NCBI RefSeq assembly: GCF_000495255.1
Contig: NZ_AVAO01000001.1
Location: forward strand, 1-64,000
DNA length: 64,000 bases
DNA from: Candidatus Phytoplasma tritici
GTDB lineage: Bacteria > Bacillota_I > Bacilli_A > Acholeplasmatales > Acholeplasmataceae
Reading direction: 5' to 3'
A program made the translations under genes and the position numbers. Shown here piece by piece: positions 6,832 through 16,702 of the stretch (positions are counted from its first letter, which is position 1; the number at the start of each line of letters is the position of its first letter). A model generated the notes under the pieces. That model was not told the origin of the DNA and ran no database searches. It saw only the letters and a list, made by a program, of their open reading frames with translations.

Positions 6832-7629
6832 ATGTTTGATAAATCAAAAAAAGAATTATCTCGTAAAGCTTTTATTTTTTTAATTGTATTCATTATATTA
6901 TCAAGTGCAACTTATTTTATTAAATTAAACACTTATTCTTTTCGTCGTCCTTTTTGTATTAAGGGGATTATATATTGTCCAGAACAAAATTTATTAACTT
7001 TGATACGTGGTGTTTGTTATAATACTTTTTATAATTTCACTTTTCAAAGTAATTTTTTAGTTCTTTTATTTTGTATTGGAACTTTAAATTCTAAATTTCG
7101 AAATTCTAAAAATTATTCTTTATGGGCTTTTTGTATTTTGGTTAACATATTATTAACTGGTGTTGTTTGGAATTTAATCGCCGATCCTTTTGTAGATTAT
7201 AAAAATTTTAAATATGAGTTTTTAACAGTGAGTTTATGTGAACACACTTATATTCCAATATTGTTTACTATTTTTTATTTTAGTAATTTTTATGTTAATC
7301 CTCCTTTTACTTCTTGTCGCAAAAATTATTTAGCTTTAATTCATCCTTTGTTTTATCTTTTTTATTCCTTAATTTTAGGTTCAATTAAAAATCAATATTT
7401 TTATAGATATCCTTATAATTTTATGAATCCTTTTTCATCCTGTAATATTAGTTTAATAATTAATAATCTTTTTGATTTAAATTTTTATAATAATTCGTCT
7501 CAAGGGTGGTTCGGCGTTTTAATAAATAATGTTTTCTTGTTATTAGTTTTATTAATTGTTATTCCTATCCTATTTAGAATAAAAAAAATTTTAGTTAATA
7601 AAACTTTTTTACCATCGAAGAAAAAATAA
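6832..7629 (+). CDS. Pr6Pr-like multi-pass membrane protein
   Basis: 265 residues after a strong AAGGGGG site. Six to seven membrane segments are visible. The pattern YNFTFQSNFLVLLFCIGTL, a conserved His in EHTYIPILFTIFYF, then LIHPLFYLFYSLILGS and YRYPYNFMNP matches the Pr6Pr family of small membrane proteins, whose hallmark is an F-T-x-QSN motif followed by H-x-x-P and YPY motifs. The function of Pr6Pr proteins is not established. It closes the membrane-gene block; sequence after it is decayed. Family assignment rests on motif recall, so it is moderate. Confidence 0.62.
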   Translation: MFDKSKKELSRKAFIFLIVFIILSSATYFIKLNTYSFRRPFCIKGIIYCPEQNLLTLIRGVCYNTFYNFTFQSNFLVLLFCIGTLNSKFRNSKNYSLWAFCILVNILLTGVVWNLIADPFVDYKNFKYEFLTVSLCEHTYIPILFTIFYFSNFYVNPPFTSCRKNYLALIHPLFYLFYSLILGSIKNQYFYRYPYNFMNPFSSCNISLIINNLFDLNFYNNSSQGWFGVLINNVFLLLVLLIVIPILFRIKKILVNKTFLPSKKK

Positions 7630-7639
7630 AATGATAATT

Positions 7640-8449
7640 TTTCTTCTAGTAATAGTAAATATAAATAAAGAATATATTAGTTTATCCTTTCATGCTCTTA
7701 AAACATTTAATGCAATTAAAAGAGGTACTTTTAATAAAAAGCAAATTAAAGATTTTGAGAATAATTTATTTTTTGTTAAGGCTACTTAATTTCGAGAAAG
7801 GTTGCTTTTCTAAGTTTATGTCTTTACATTATATCGTCTTATAAATTCTATGAAAAAATCTCGTTTAAAAAACTTATCAAACAAAAAATAGCTTTTATTC
7901 AACAAGAATTACAAGATTTAAATGAATCTAATAATTGGCATTATTTTTTCTGATAATCAATATATTTTAACTAATTTTTATTATTTTTATGAATTAGCTA
8001 ATAATTAGTTATGAAGAAAAAGAAATCAAATAAAAAATAGAATTTATTAAATTAAATATGAGACCTATGCTTGATAAATATTATTTATCTTTAAGAAGTA
8101 ATCCTAATAAACTTAAAAAACTTATCAATTTATTTGTTTAATGATTACTGAAGATAAAGATGAATTAATATTAATTGATATTGAAAGCAAAGTTAAAGAT
8201 ATTATAAGAAATATTCATTAAAAAAGATGAAGAGTTGTATTAAGAAGAATTTAGCAATGCAGCATATTATTTTCATTCATTCAAAACCAACTCTGAAACT
8301 AATGAAATAATTAATGATATAGAAAATACAATTGGATATTATTAATTCCAATGCGCTAACCCCTTTTTTAAACAAAAAAACACTTATTACAATAAAAACA
8401 CATTCAAGCTTTATGTTTACGTCACGAATATTTTTTCGTCCATCAATTA
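7640..8449 (+). other. Decayed coding region without identifiable gene
   Basis: Short open pieces read SFHALKTFNAIKRGTF (about 7690-7790), KKLIKQKIAFIQQELQDL (about 7860-7930) and MITEDKDELILIDIESKV (about 8150-8220), separated by stops in every frame. Composition is like coding sequence, so one or more genes died here. I could not name any of them. Confidence 0.5.
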
Positions 8450-9099
8450 TTTACTTTTGATGGTGTTGTTTTTGAATTCTTATTATCATTAGTTCTATTA
8501 GCAGTTAAAAATAAATCTACTCTTTCTAGAAAAAATAATGTCTTTGTAAAAGGTGTTAAATAAGTAAGTTCTAAATTTGTAGATTTTTATGTTTTGTTAT
8601 TAAATGGAGTTCCAATTGCTGCTCAAGGATTGTTAGTTTTGTTTTCAAGACATTTATGGTGGCCTAGTAAGTTTCCCACAATGCATCAAACTCATACAGA
8701 ATTAATTGTCATTGTGTTAAATTCAGCTTCTAATATTGCTGTTATTTTAATGCAAACTATTAAATTTGTAGATAAAGTACAAGTAGAAGCGTCTCAATCT
8801 TTAGATGATTGAATAAAAAAACAAACTTTCTATTATGTTACTTTTCCACAAGCATTAAAAAAATCAGTTCCTTTAATAGTAACACAATTTGTTACTAATA
8901 TTAAAGCTTGTATTTTCTTCGGATTAATTACATTAATTGATATGTCATTTGTTACAAATGATGCTCTATGAATATTACAGGAGATTTAGTTTCTTCGTTT
9001 GTAATACTTTCTGTTGTTTGCTTAGTTTTAATTCAATTTAGTAACATGTTAAGTAAATATTTAGAAAAAAATAAATCCTGCTTTAAAAACTGTAGTTAG
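8450..9099 (+). pseudogene. Amino-acid ABC permease relic (paralogue of the gene at 9622)
   Basis: Pieces align with the permease domain of the neighbouring gene: DGVVFEFLLSLVLL (for DGVIVGFILSIVLT), LLNGVPIAAQGLLVLF, VLNSASNIAVILMQTIKFVD, QVEASQSLDD, QTFYYVTFPQALKKSVP and LITLIDMSF, ending in SKYLEKNK. In-frame stops occur, including TGA after DD (8810-8812) and TGA near 8969, besides frame changes. The EAA loop region is recognisable but broken. This is a dead tandem duplicate of the active importer gene. Confidence 0.82.
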
Positions 9100-9621
9100 T
9101 GATTAATAAATTAATTTAAGAATTATAAGAAAAAAATATTAAGATAAAATAAATATTAATTCTTAATATAAAATATAAAAATAATTAATGCATAAATAAC
9201 TACATTTTAATTATTAAACCAATATTTATTTCTTACCTTTTGGAATTTTTATATTAAAATGATTATACTTATATTAATTAAATGTTAATTTTAATTATTT
9301 TTATGCTATCATAAATAATAAAGTATTATTTTAAGAAAATATCTTAGTATTAAAAATTTGATATTTTTTTAGGGTAATTTGAAAAAATATTTATAAATGA
9401 TGCATATTACAATTTATGTATATTTATAATATATAAATAAAAAGGTTAAAAAAGGAAAATTAAAAAGATGCCTCCCAAATATAGATTTTATTATTCATAA
9501 GTATATTAAAATTGTTGTATCTATTATAACAATGATGTTTGTTTTTTGGCATTTTAAATTAAATTTGTCAAATAAATAGTTTTTACAAACACCAAAATTG
9601 AAAGTGAAGGTAAAATATATT
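9100..9621 (+). other. AT-rich intergenic region with a relic of a duplicated N-terminus
   Basis: No gene. Around 9499-9578 a short piece reads HKYIKIVVSIITMMFVFWHFKL, similar to the N-terminal membrane anchor of the gene that follows (KYTKYVLLFIFVIFWVWLHF), so the tandem duplication also left an N-terminal stub. The promoter of the amino-acid importer must lie here; TATAAT-like boxes are too many to choose among. Confidence 0.5.
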
Positions 9622-11436
9622 ATGATTCAAAGGAAAAAAGAAAAATACAAAATTACTGAATATCTAAAATATACTAAATATGTTTTATTATTTATTTTTG
9701 TGATTTTTTGGGTATGGCTTCATTTTAGTGTTGGATTATTTCAAAGAGTTAATAATTCTAAGAAATATTTAAGAGTAGCTGTGGTAGCTGATGCAGCTCC
9801 TAATAGTTTGACTATTAAATCTGATAAAGATACAACAAGTAAAACTCATAGAACTATTCAAGGTGAATATATTTCAGGATTTGATATAGATTTAATTGAT
9901 AAAATAGTAAAAGCATTACCCAAAGAAGAAAAGTATGAAGGTTGTAAATTTAGTCTTTTTGATTTTGATGGGATGTTTACTGCTGTTCAAAATGGTTCAG
10001 TTGATATAGCTATTTCTTCTATTAGTATTACTAATGAAAGAAAAGAAAACTTTGATTTTACTATTGCCTATACTTTAGATAATACAGGGTTTTTAGTAAG
10101 AGCAGATGATGAACGTTTTAAAGATTTGCCATTAGAAGTAAATTATGAATATATAAAAGATAAATTAAAAGATCCAAAAGACAAAATTAAATTTTTAACT
10201 TTTACTGGTTCTGTGGCTGATAAAGTTATTGAAAATATTAGATCAGATTTAGGAACTTTATCACACATTACCAAATTAAATCCTATTGATGATGTTGTTA
10301 TGTGTGTTAAAAGTGTTGAAGATAAAGCTTCTGATATTTTTGTAACTGATAGTTATATTACTAAATATTATGCTTTGCAAAATGATAAATTGAAACATAT
10401 ATCAATCATATCTGATGATACTCGTTTTACTGTTTCTCCTGCGGGTTTAGGAATTGTAGTTAAAAAAGGTAATACAAAATTAGTTGCTCAAATTAATAAT
10501 GCCTTTAAAGAAGTTTTAAAAGAAAAAGGACTTGATTTAGAAGGCGACGGTTTAAATGTTAAAGGTATAATTGAGTTAATCAAAGAATTAAAAGACGAAA
10601 AATCAAAACCAACTGACAAACAATACCCCATTAAAATAAAAAAATTAGAATACAAAATATCCAAGTTTAAAGAAATAACTAATAAATGGTTAGAAAAATC
10701 TTTAAAAGATTTAAGTCAAAAACAAGGATTAAAGTGGTATCAAAAAGTATCTCTTGCTTTACCTGATTATGTAACACCTTTAAAAACTACTTTATTACTT
10801 GCATTAGATGGAGTTATTGTAGGTTTTATCTTATCTATTGTTTTAACAATGATTAAAAGTATTAAACCTAATTATCAAACACAAAATCCCTTTATTGTGG
10901 GGTTAATACAAAGTTTTCTTTACTTTCTTGATGCAATACTTTATATTTTTAAATCAATTCCAGTAGCAGCTCAAATGATTATAGTTCATTTTGGTTGGAG
11001 AGCTTATAATCCTGAATTAAATCCGATGTATTCAGGCATTATAGTGTTATTATTAAATTCAGCAGTTAGTATTACAAGTATTTTATTACAAAATATTAAG
11101 TTTTTAGATAAAGGACAAGTAGAAGCTGCTCTAGCTTTAGGAATGAATCAAAGACAAACATTTTTTTGTGTTATTTTTCCCCAAACGCTTAAAAGATCAC
11201 TTCCTTTTGTAGTACAACAATTTATTGTAAATATTAAAGATAGTGCTTGTTTTGGTGGTTTGGTTGGTTTGTTAGATGTAGCATGGCAAGCCAAAACTCA
11301 AATTGTTAAAACAGGAAGTATTGCTATTCCTTATGCTATTACTGCTTTTATTTATTTAGTGTTAATTACGATTGCCAATTTATTTGTTAAATATTTAGAA
11401 AAACAAAAAAAGGAGTTTAGAAAATGCAATATTTAA
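9622..11436 (+). CDS. Amino-acid ABC transporter, substrate-binding domain fused to permease
   Basis: 604 residues from ATG 9622, which has GAAGG 11 bases upstream. An N-terminal membrane anchor (about residues 18-38) is followed by a periplasmic-binding-type II fold (YISGFDIDLIDKIVKALP ... FTAVQNGSVDIAISSISIT ... ERKENFDFT), a charged linker, and a GlnP/ArtM-like permease with about five helices. Its EAA loop reads QVEAALALGMNQRQTF, ending in FPQTLKRSLP. Binding domain and permease fused in one chain is the GlnPQ architecture for glutamine, arginine and similar polar amino acids, suited to a cell with a single membrane. It overlaps the ATPase gene by 13 bases. Substrate is uncertain. Confidence 0.9.
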   Translation: MIQRKKEKYKITEYLKYTKYVLLFIFVIFWVWLHFSVGLFQRVNNSKKYLRVAVVADAAPNSLTIKSDKDTTSKTHRTIQGEYISGFDIDLIDKIVKALPKEEKYEGCKFSLFDFDGMFTAVQNGSVDIAISSISITNERKENFDFTIAYTLDNTGFLVRADDERFKDLPLEVNYEYIKDKLKDPKDKIKFLTFTGSVADKVIENIRSDLGTLSHITKLNPIDDVVMCVKSVEDKASDIFVTDSYITKYYALQNDKLKHISIISDDTRFTVSPAGLGIVVKKGNTKLVAQINNAFKEVLKEKGLDLEGDGLNVKGIIELIKELKDEKSKPTDKQYPIKIKKLEYKISKFKEITNKWLEKSLKDLSQKQGLKWYQKVSLALPDYVTPLKTTLLLALDGVIVGFILSIVLTMIKSIKPNYQTQNPFIVGLIQSFLYFLDAILYIFKSIPVAAQMIIVHFGWRAYNPELNPMYSGIIVLLLNSAVSITSILLQNIKFLDKGQVEAALALGMNQRQTFFCVIFPQTLKRSLPFVVQQFIVNIKDSACFGGLVGLLDVAWQAKTQIVKTGSIAIPYAITAFIYLVLITIANLFVKYLEKQKKEFRKCNI

Positions 11437-12152
11437 TTGAAGTTAAGGATCTTTGTAAAAAGTTTGGAGATAAAGAGATTTTAAAAAATATTAATTTAAA
11501 AATTAAAAAACAAGAAATAGTAACTATTATTGGTTTTTCGGGTTCAGGGAAATCTACTTTATTAAGGTGTTTTAATCTATTAGAAGAACCTAATTCTGGA
11601 CAAATTTTAATTGATAATAAAAATATCTTAGATAAAGGAGTAAAATTATCTGATCTAAGAACTAAAGTAGGAATGGTGTTTCAAAGTTTTAATTTATTTG
11701 AAGGAAAGACAGTATTAGAAAATTGTTGTTTAGCTCCGATGAAAGTATTAAAATTATCTAAACAAGAAGCTCAAGAAAACGCTTTAGAAAGGTTAAAAGA
11801 ACTAGATTTAGAAGCTCTTGCTAATCAAAGAGTAGAAACACTTTCAGGGGGACAAAAACAACGTGTTGCTATTGCTAGAGTTTTATGTATGAAACCTGAA
11901 GTTATTCTTTTAGATGAACCAACTTCTGCTCTAGATCCTGAATCTACTTTGCAAGTATTACAAACTTTACAAAAATTATCAGAGAAAAAAATAAATCTTA
12001 TTATTGTAACTCATGAAATGAAATTTGCTCAAAGAGTATCTGATACTATTTATTTCATGGAACAAGGTAAAATTCTTGAAAAAGGTACTCCGAAAGAAAT
12101 TTTTGAAACCGATAAGTTTCCTAAATCTAAGGCTTTCTTTGAAGATTTTTGA
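11424..12152 (+). CDS. Amino-acid ABC transporter ATPase (GlnQ/ArtP type)
   Basis: 242 residues. Walker [10 protein letters not shown], signature LSGGQKQR, Walker [15 protein letters not shown] and an H-loop VTHEM are all intact, with the length usual for polar-amino-acid ATPases. A GGAG site lies inside the end of the permease gene; the two overlap, so expression is coupled. It powers the fused binding-permease protein as a homodimer on the cytoplasmic face. Confidence 0.93.
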   Translation: MQYLIEVKDLCKKFGDKEILKNINLKIKKQEIVTIIGFSGSGKSTLLRCFNLLEEPNSGQILIDNKNILDKGVKLSDLRTKVGMVFQSFNLFEGKTVLENCCLAPMKVLKLSKQEAQENALERLKELDLEALANQRVETLSGGQKQRVAIARVLCMKPEVILLDEPTSALDPESTLQVLQTLQKLSEKKINLIIVTHEMKFAQRVSDTIYFMEQGKILEKGTPKEIFETDKFPKSKAFFEDF

Positions 12153-12522
12153 TTTCTTACAAATTTATCATTCTAAATAGCAACGCATTTTAGTTATTAA
12201 TTATATATCTTTTATTTTTGATATTATAGAAGAAACAGTTAACAATATGATGAATAATTATAATGAACAAATATTTAATATTGATTTTCAAATTTCTAAT
12301 TATATATTCGTTATAAAATCATTTTTTAAAAAAAATATACTTATATAGTGAAAATATAATTTTAAAACAAACATTTAAATTTTTTTTTCAAGTGGGATTG
12401 ATTTTATATGTTGCCTTAATTGATTATTTGTTTTATTTTTAGTTAAATTTTGGTATAATTTTCATTAGAGTTATTAATAATGAATTGATAATTAAGTAAC
12501 TAAAAAAGAGGAGATTATAATC
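12153..12522 (+). other. Intergenic region upstream of rpsT with extended -10 promoter
   Basis: No gene. A short peptide-like piece (VNNMMNNYNEQIFNID, about 12240-12290) is preceded by stops and has no match I know. An extended -10 box TG-G-TATAAT (TATAAT at 12454-12459) lies 64 bases before the rpsT start and is the likely rpsT promoter; no clear -35 box is seen. Confidence 0.6.
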
Positions 12523-12783
12523 ATGGCTAATATTAAACAACAAAAAAAACGTAATAAAACTAATGAAAAACGTCGTTTACAAAATGTTTCTTTTAAATCA
12601 TCTGTAAAAACAGTGGTAAAACAAGTAAAAACTGCAGTGGCAAATGCTGATAAACAAAAAGCTTTAACTTTACTAAGTGTAGCTTATAAAAAATTTGATA
12701 AAGGAGTTTCTAAAAGAGTTTATCATGCTAACTTTTCTGCTAGAAATAAATCTGATTTACAAAAATTAGTAGACACACTTTAA
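12523..12783 (+). CDS. rpsT: 30S ribosomal protein S20
   Basis: 86 residues, very basic, opening MANIKQQKKRNKTNEKRR as in bacterial S20, with the conserved A-D-K-x-x-A-x-x-x-L-x-x-A-Y-K-x-x-D-K core and a helix-rich fold that binds 16S rRNA during early 30S assembly. GAGGAG lies 10 bases before ATG. It stands alone between accessory relics. Confidence 0.96.
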   Translation: MANIKQQKKRNKTNEKRRLQNVSFKSSVKTVVKQVKTAVANADKQKALTLLSVAYKKFDKGVSKRVYHANFSARNKSDLQKLVDTL

Positions 12784-13001
12784 TTTTTCTTTGAAAGATT
12801 CATAGAACACCATATTAATTAAAATAAAACAATAAAACTTTATCATAATATTGTACCAACAAACATAATATTAATATTTTAATTGTAATTATATTTATTT
12901 AAATATATTTGAGTGAAAAAGGTTAATAAATTTATTTTTTTCGGTAAATAAAATAATTTATATAACTTCAGGATTTATTGTAGGATCAGTTTTGGGGGAC
13001 A

Positions 13002-13154
13002 AGTTTGTATTTTGGATCGTTATTAAATGAACTTAAATATTATATCCTTAAAAAAGGTTCTGGCACTACAATTAATAATATTTTTTCGCATAAAGTTATT
13101 GGCAAAGATGTATTAATGCCACCTTCTTTATCTGATAATTTGATGTATTTATAG
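13002..13154 (+). pseudogene. Type I restriction specificity subunit (HsdS) fragment
   Basis: The open piece reads SLYFGSLLNELKYYILKKGSGTTINNIF and then KVIGKDVLMPPSLSDN. This is the conserved end of an HsdS target-recognition domain (G-[ST]-x-x-x-I-N-N-I followed by a P-P-x-L or P-P-S motif at the start of the spacer helix). About 50 codons survive; no start, no second recognition domain and no hsdM or hsdR in the neighbourhood. The 12784-13303 gap otherwise holds nothing recognisable. Identity is moderate because the match is short. Confidence 0.6.
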
Positions 13155-13303
13155 TTTAATTTTATCAACAAACAAACAAAAAAATTAATAAAAATATTGT
13201 AAAACATTCAATTAAAAGATTTATTATTCTACCCCTTTTAATTTATTTTATTTTTGGCCACCCCATTAAATTAATTTTTTCCAAAGTAAAGAGGTATTTT
13301 TTT

Positions 13304-14578
13304 ATGTTAGATCTTAATTTTGTAGTCCAAAATCTGCCATCTATTATTGCAAAATTAGAAAAAAGGCAACAAAACTTTGCTTATTTAAATAAATTACCTC
13401 TTTTAGCACAACAAAGAAAATCTTTACTTTTGCAAATACAGGATTTTAAAAAACAAAAAAATCAATTAGCTAAAAAAGTTGCCCAAAAAGCTAATACCAA
13501 AGAAGATATTACCCTTGTTTTGCAAGAAACTATTTTTTTGCGTTATGATTTAAAAAAACTAGAACAAAAGTTAAAACTCAAAGAACAAGAAATTTTTGAT
13601 ATTTTGAGCATTACCCCTAATTTGCCACACGATTCTTTGCCGATTGGAGCAGACGATAAAGGCAATAAGGAATTGTATTGCGAAGGGCAAATAAGAACTT
13701 TTGCATTTACGCCCAAAGACCACGTTTATTTAGCAGAAAAACTAGATATTCTCGACTTTAAAAGGGCTTCCAAAATTTCTGGTAGTGGATTTGTAGTTTG
13801 CAAAGGACTAGGAGCACGCCTCGAAAGAGCCTTAATTCAATTTATGATGGATTTTCATAGTAAAAAAGGTTATCAAGAAATCATTCCTCCTTATATTATC
13901 AATGAAAAATCCATGTTTGCAACAGGCCAATTACCCAAGTTTGAAGATGAAGTCTACAAGCTTTACAATTCTAAAAATAATTGGTATTTGAATCCTACAG
14001 CAGAAGTTCCTACCATTAATTTGCATCGTGAAGAAATTTTTAAACCAGGCACACTTCCCATTAAATACGTCGCCTACACTACTGCTTTTCGCCAAGAAGC
14101 AGGCTCAGCTGGTAAAGATACCCGAGGTATTTTTAGACAACATCAATTTAATAAAGTAGAATTAATCCAGTTTTGCCATCCCCAAAATTCTTATGAATGT
14201 CTAGAACAAATGTTAAAAGATTCCGAAGAAGTACTAAAACTGCTCAAACTTCCTTATCGTGTTGTTTTGCTTTCTACTGGGGATTTGGGTTTTAGTATGG
14301 CAAAAACTTATGATTTAGAAGTTTTTTTACCCAGTTATAATTGTTATCGTGAAATTGGTTCTATCAGTAATTCTTGTGATTTCCAAGCAAGACGCGCCAA
14401 TATTAAAATGAAAAATCCTAAAAACAATAAAAACGAATACGTTCATATTCTAAACGGTTCAGGTTTGGCTGTTGGAAGAACTGTTATTGCTATTTTAGAA
14501 AATTATCAAAATCAAGATGGTACTATTACAGTTCCTGAAGTTTTACAGCCTTATTTAGGAACTGATATTATTAAGTAA
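13304..14578 (+). CDS. serS: Seryl-tRNA synthetase
   Basis: 424 residues, the normal length. An N-terminal coiled-coil arm (about 25-100) that grips tRNA-Ser is followed by the class II catalytic core: motif 2 FRQEAGSAGKDTRGIFRQHQF and motif 3 NGSGLAVGRTVIAILENYQ are intact. AAAGAGG precedes ATG 13304. It charges tRNA-Ser in the cytoplasm. A hairpin terminator follows at about 14615. Confidence 0.97.
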   Translation: MLDLNFVVQNLPSIIAKLEKRQQNFAYLNKLPLLAQQRKSLLLQIQDFKKQKNQLAKKVAQKANTKEDITLVLQETIFLRYDLKKLEQKLKLKEQEIFDILSITPNLPHDSLPIGADDKGNKELYCEGQIRTFAFTPKDHVYLAEKLDILDFKRASKISGSGFVVCKGLGARLERALIQFMMDFHSKKGYQEIIPPYIINEKSMFATGQLPKFEDEVYKLYNSKNNWYLNPTAEVPTINLHREEIFKPGTLPIKYVAYTTAFRQEAGSAGKDTRGIFRQHQFNKVELIQFCHPQNSYECLEQMLKDSEEVLKLLKLPYRVVLLSTGDLGFSMAKTYDLEVFLPSYNCYREIGSISNSCDFQARRANIKMKNPKNNKNEYVHILNGSGLAVGRTVIAILENYQNQDGTITVPEVLQPYLGTDIIK

Positions 14579-14614
14579 TTTGAATGTTTTTTAACAAGAA
14601 TAATTTAGAATATA

Positions 14615-14656
14615 GAGTCGAATCTTTTATGAAAAATAAAGTGATTCGGCATTTTT
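14615..14656 (+). terminator. Terminator after serS
   Basis: GTCGAATC (14617-14624) and GATTCGGC (14643-14650) pair with one G-U, and ATTTTTTATT follows. It is 37 bases beyond the serS stop. Confidence 0.65.
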
Positions 14657-14771
14657 TATTGGCAAAACAAAAGCAATTAATAAAACCTTTACTAATTTTA
14701 TAACTATTTCAAAGGCAATCCCAAAAATTCATTATTTCCATTTACTAAAATAATTGCGAGGTAATATCAAT

Positions 14772-15047
14772 ATGCAAATTAAAAACATTTATTTACGCCC
14801 CCATAATTCTCAAATTTTTCCTCAACAAATAAAAACCTATATTAAAACCAATATTAATCCATCTTTTTGGGGTTTTGTATCTGATTATCCTTGTTATAAT
14901 TACGAGACCATCCAAACTTATCCTTGCCTTTTGTGTCGCATTAAAGACGCTCCTTCGGTTTTATTGGGTGTCTTTTTTGATGGGGGTGGTACAAGGACTG
15001 CAAGTTTTAAAGGTGAAATAAAATATAGTTTAGATGATTTAAAATAA
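14772..15047 (+). CDS. Hypothetical 91-residue protein
   Basis: Begins at ATG 14772, preceded by GCGAGG ten bases upstream; a TTG 18 bases earlier is less likely. The product is soluble, with IKNIYLRPHNSQIFPQQIKTY at the start, several Tyr and Pro residues, two cysteines in PCLLCRI and a glycine-rich FFDGGGTR. No transmembrane segment and no known domain. It stands alone between serS and trhO. Clean coding composition and a good ribosome-binding site support a real gene. Confidence 0.6.
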   Translation: MQIKNIYLRPHNSQIFPQQIKTYIKTNINPSFWGFVSDYPCYNYETIQTYPCLLCRIKDAPSVLLGVFFDGGGTRTASFKGEIKYSLDDLK

Positions 15048-15280
15048 ATGTCAAATGGTACTCAAAATATGTATATTTTTTGGAAAGAACACTCCTAAAA
15101 TTTATTTTATAAACCTTAATAATTTATCTAAAAAAATCCTAAATAAAAAATTATAAATGAAGTAAAAAACATCAATCATTCATTATTTTAAATTCCTAAC
15201 AATTTATTTAATAATAAAATAAAATCTAAATTAATCAGATTTTGCATGCATTCTCAATTGAAAAGAGGCATAATTATTTT

Positions 15281-16207
15281 ATGACAAAAACTTCTAACTC
15301 CCCATACTTAGTTATTTTATATTATCAATATGCTCCAATAAAAGACCCTCAAACTTTTAGAGACCAACATTTTAAATATTGCGAATCTCTAGGACTTTTA
15401 GGACGTATTATTATTTCCCAAGAAGGTATTAACGGCACTTTGTCAGGTCTAAAAGAACAAATATATAAATACATGGATCAACTAAAACAAGATGCGCGTT
15501 TTTGTAATACTATTTTTAAAATTGAAACTGTGGAAGCACATGTTTTCCCGCGTCTTTCTATTAAAGTCAAGCCCGAATTGGTTAATTTGAGTCTTGAAGA
15601 AAACGTTGATCTTACCAAAGACAAAGGCTTTTATTTAGCTCCTCCAGAATTTTTGAAAGCCTTGCAAGAAAAAGACATTTTAATTCTTGATGCTCGTAAT
15701 GACTATGAATATGATTTAGGACATTTCAGAAATGCAGTTAATCCTAACATTAGACATTTTCGTGATTTGCCAAATTGGGTCAAACAAAACGCCCATTTAT
15801 TAAAAGATAAAAAAATCGTAACTTATTGCACTGGTGGTGTGCGTTGTGAAAAATTTAGCACTTTTTTAAAAAAAGAAGGTTTCAATGATGTCTATCAACT
15901 AGAAGGAGGCATCATTTCTTATGGCAAAAACCCCGAAACTCAAGGTGCTTTATGGGATGGTAAAATGTATGTCTTTGATCAAAGAATAGCAGTTCCTGTT
16001 AATCAAAAAGAACATATTATCGTTGGTAAAGACTATTTTGATGGCACTCCTTGTGAACGTTATATTAATTGCTCTAATCCTCAATGCAACAAACAAATTT
16101 TGTGCCACGAATACAACGAACACAAATATTTAGGGGCTTGTAGTGATAAATGTAGCACCCATCCGCAAAATAGATATCTCAAAAAGCACAATAATCAAAC
16201 CTCATAA
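15281..16207 (+). CDS. trhO: tRNA uridine-34 hydroxylase, rhodanese family
   Basis: 308 residues from ATG 15281, chosen because AAGAGG lies nearby; an in-frame TTG at 15242 lacks a site. An N-terminal acylphosphatase-like domain (RIIISQEGINGTLSG) is followed by a rhodanese domain with LDARNDYEYDLGHFRNA and the active loop YCTGGVRCEKF, catalytic Cys about residue 183. The tail has a cysteine cluster (TPCERYINCSNPQCNKQ, GACSDKC) typical of the YceA/TrhO branch. The family makes 5-hydroxyuridine at position 34 of certain tRNAs, using oxygen. Confidence 0.92.
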   Translation: MTKTSNSPYLVILYYQYAPIKDPQTFRDQHFKYCESLGLLGRIIISQEGINGTLSGLKEQIYKYMDQLKQDARFCNTIFKIETVEAHVFPRLSIKVKPELVNLSLEENVDLTKDKGFYLAPPEFLKALQEKDILILDARNDYEYDLGHFRNAVNPNIRHFRDLPNWVKQNAHLLKDKKIVTYCTGGVRCEKFSTFLKKEGFNDVYQLEGGIISYGKNPETQGALWDGKMYVFDQRIAVPVNQKEHIIVGKDYFDGTPCERYINCSNPQCNKQILCHEYNEHKYLGACSDKCSTHPQNRYLKKHNNQTS

Positions 16208-16236
16208 CAAAAAAACACTCATATTTTAATAAGATA

Positions 16237-16245
16237 TGTTATAAT
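16237..16245 (+). promoter_or_regulatory. Extended -10 promoter of the rplU operon
   Basis: TG-T-TATAAT with TATAAT at 16240-16245. The start codon of rplU is about 143 bases downstream, leaving a leader with small hairpins (attgttt/aaacaat near 16309; attatc/gataat near 16347). This could be the L21 autoregulatory leader, but I cannot confirm its structure by eye. Confidence 0.55.
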
Positions 16246-16388
16246 AATGTATGATTATTGTATTTTTTTGGTTTGGTTGTAATACCCAATAAAAAAAATA
16301 TAAAAACCATTGTTTTCAAACAATTAATTATTATCAGATCCAATAAATTATCCAAGATAATTTGCAATTTTTACAAGGAGGAAAGAAA

Positions 16389-16697
16389 ATGTTTGCAATC
16401 ATCAAAACTGGGGGAAAACAATTCCGCGTTTCTGAAGGACAAGAAATTTATGTTGAAAAACTAAATGTTGAGCCAGAAACAACTTATCAATTTCAAGAAG
16501 TTTTAGCTGTTGGTGGCTCCAATCCTGTTTTAGGTACCCCTTTTGTTAAAGACGCTAAAGTAACAGCTCAAGTAATCAAGCACAACCGCGCTAAAAAAAT
16601 TATTGTATTTAAGTATAAAAAACGTAAAAAATATCGCTGTAAACAAGGACACAGACAATCCTATACTAAACTTTTGATTACTAAAATCAATGTTTAA
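16389..16697 (+). CDS. rplU: 50S ribosomal protein L21
   Basis: 102 residues. Starts at ATG 16389 with AAGGAGG immediately upstream; the in-frame TTG at 16362 would overlap that site. [29 protein letters not shown] and the basic [16 protein letters not shown] segment are standard L21. First gene of the conserved rplU-prp-rpmA-obgE order. Confidence 0.97.
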   Translation: MFAIIKTGGKQFRVSEGQEIYVEKLNVEPETTYQFQEVLAVGGSNPVLGTPFVKDAKVTAQVIKHNRAKKIIVFKYKKRKKYRCKQGHRQSYTKLLITKINV

Positions 16698-16702
16698 AAA
16701 TT

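Noticed and set aside
8594-9000. In-frame TGA codons within permease-like sequence, as if UGA coded for tryptophan
   Set aside because: The region has other stops and frameshifts and aligns as a decayed duplicate; all intact genes here use TGG for tryptophan and none has internal TGA.
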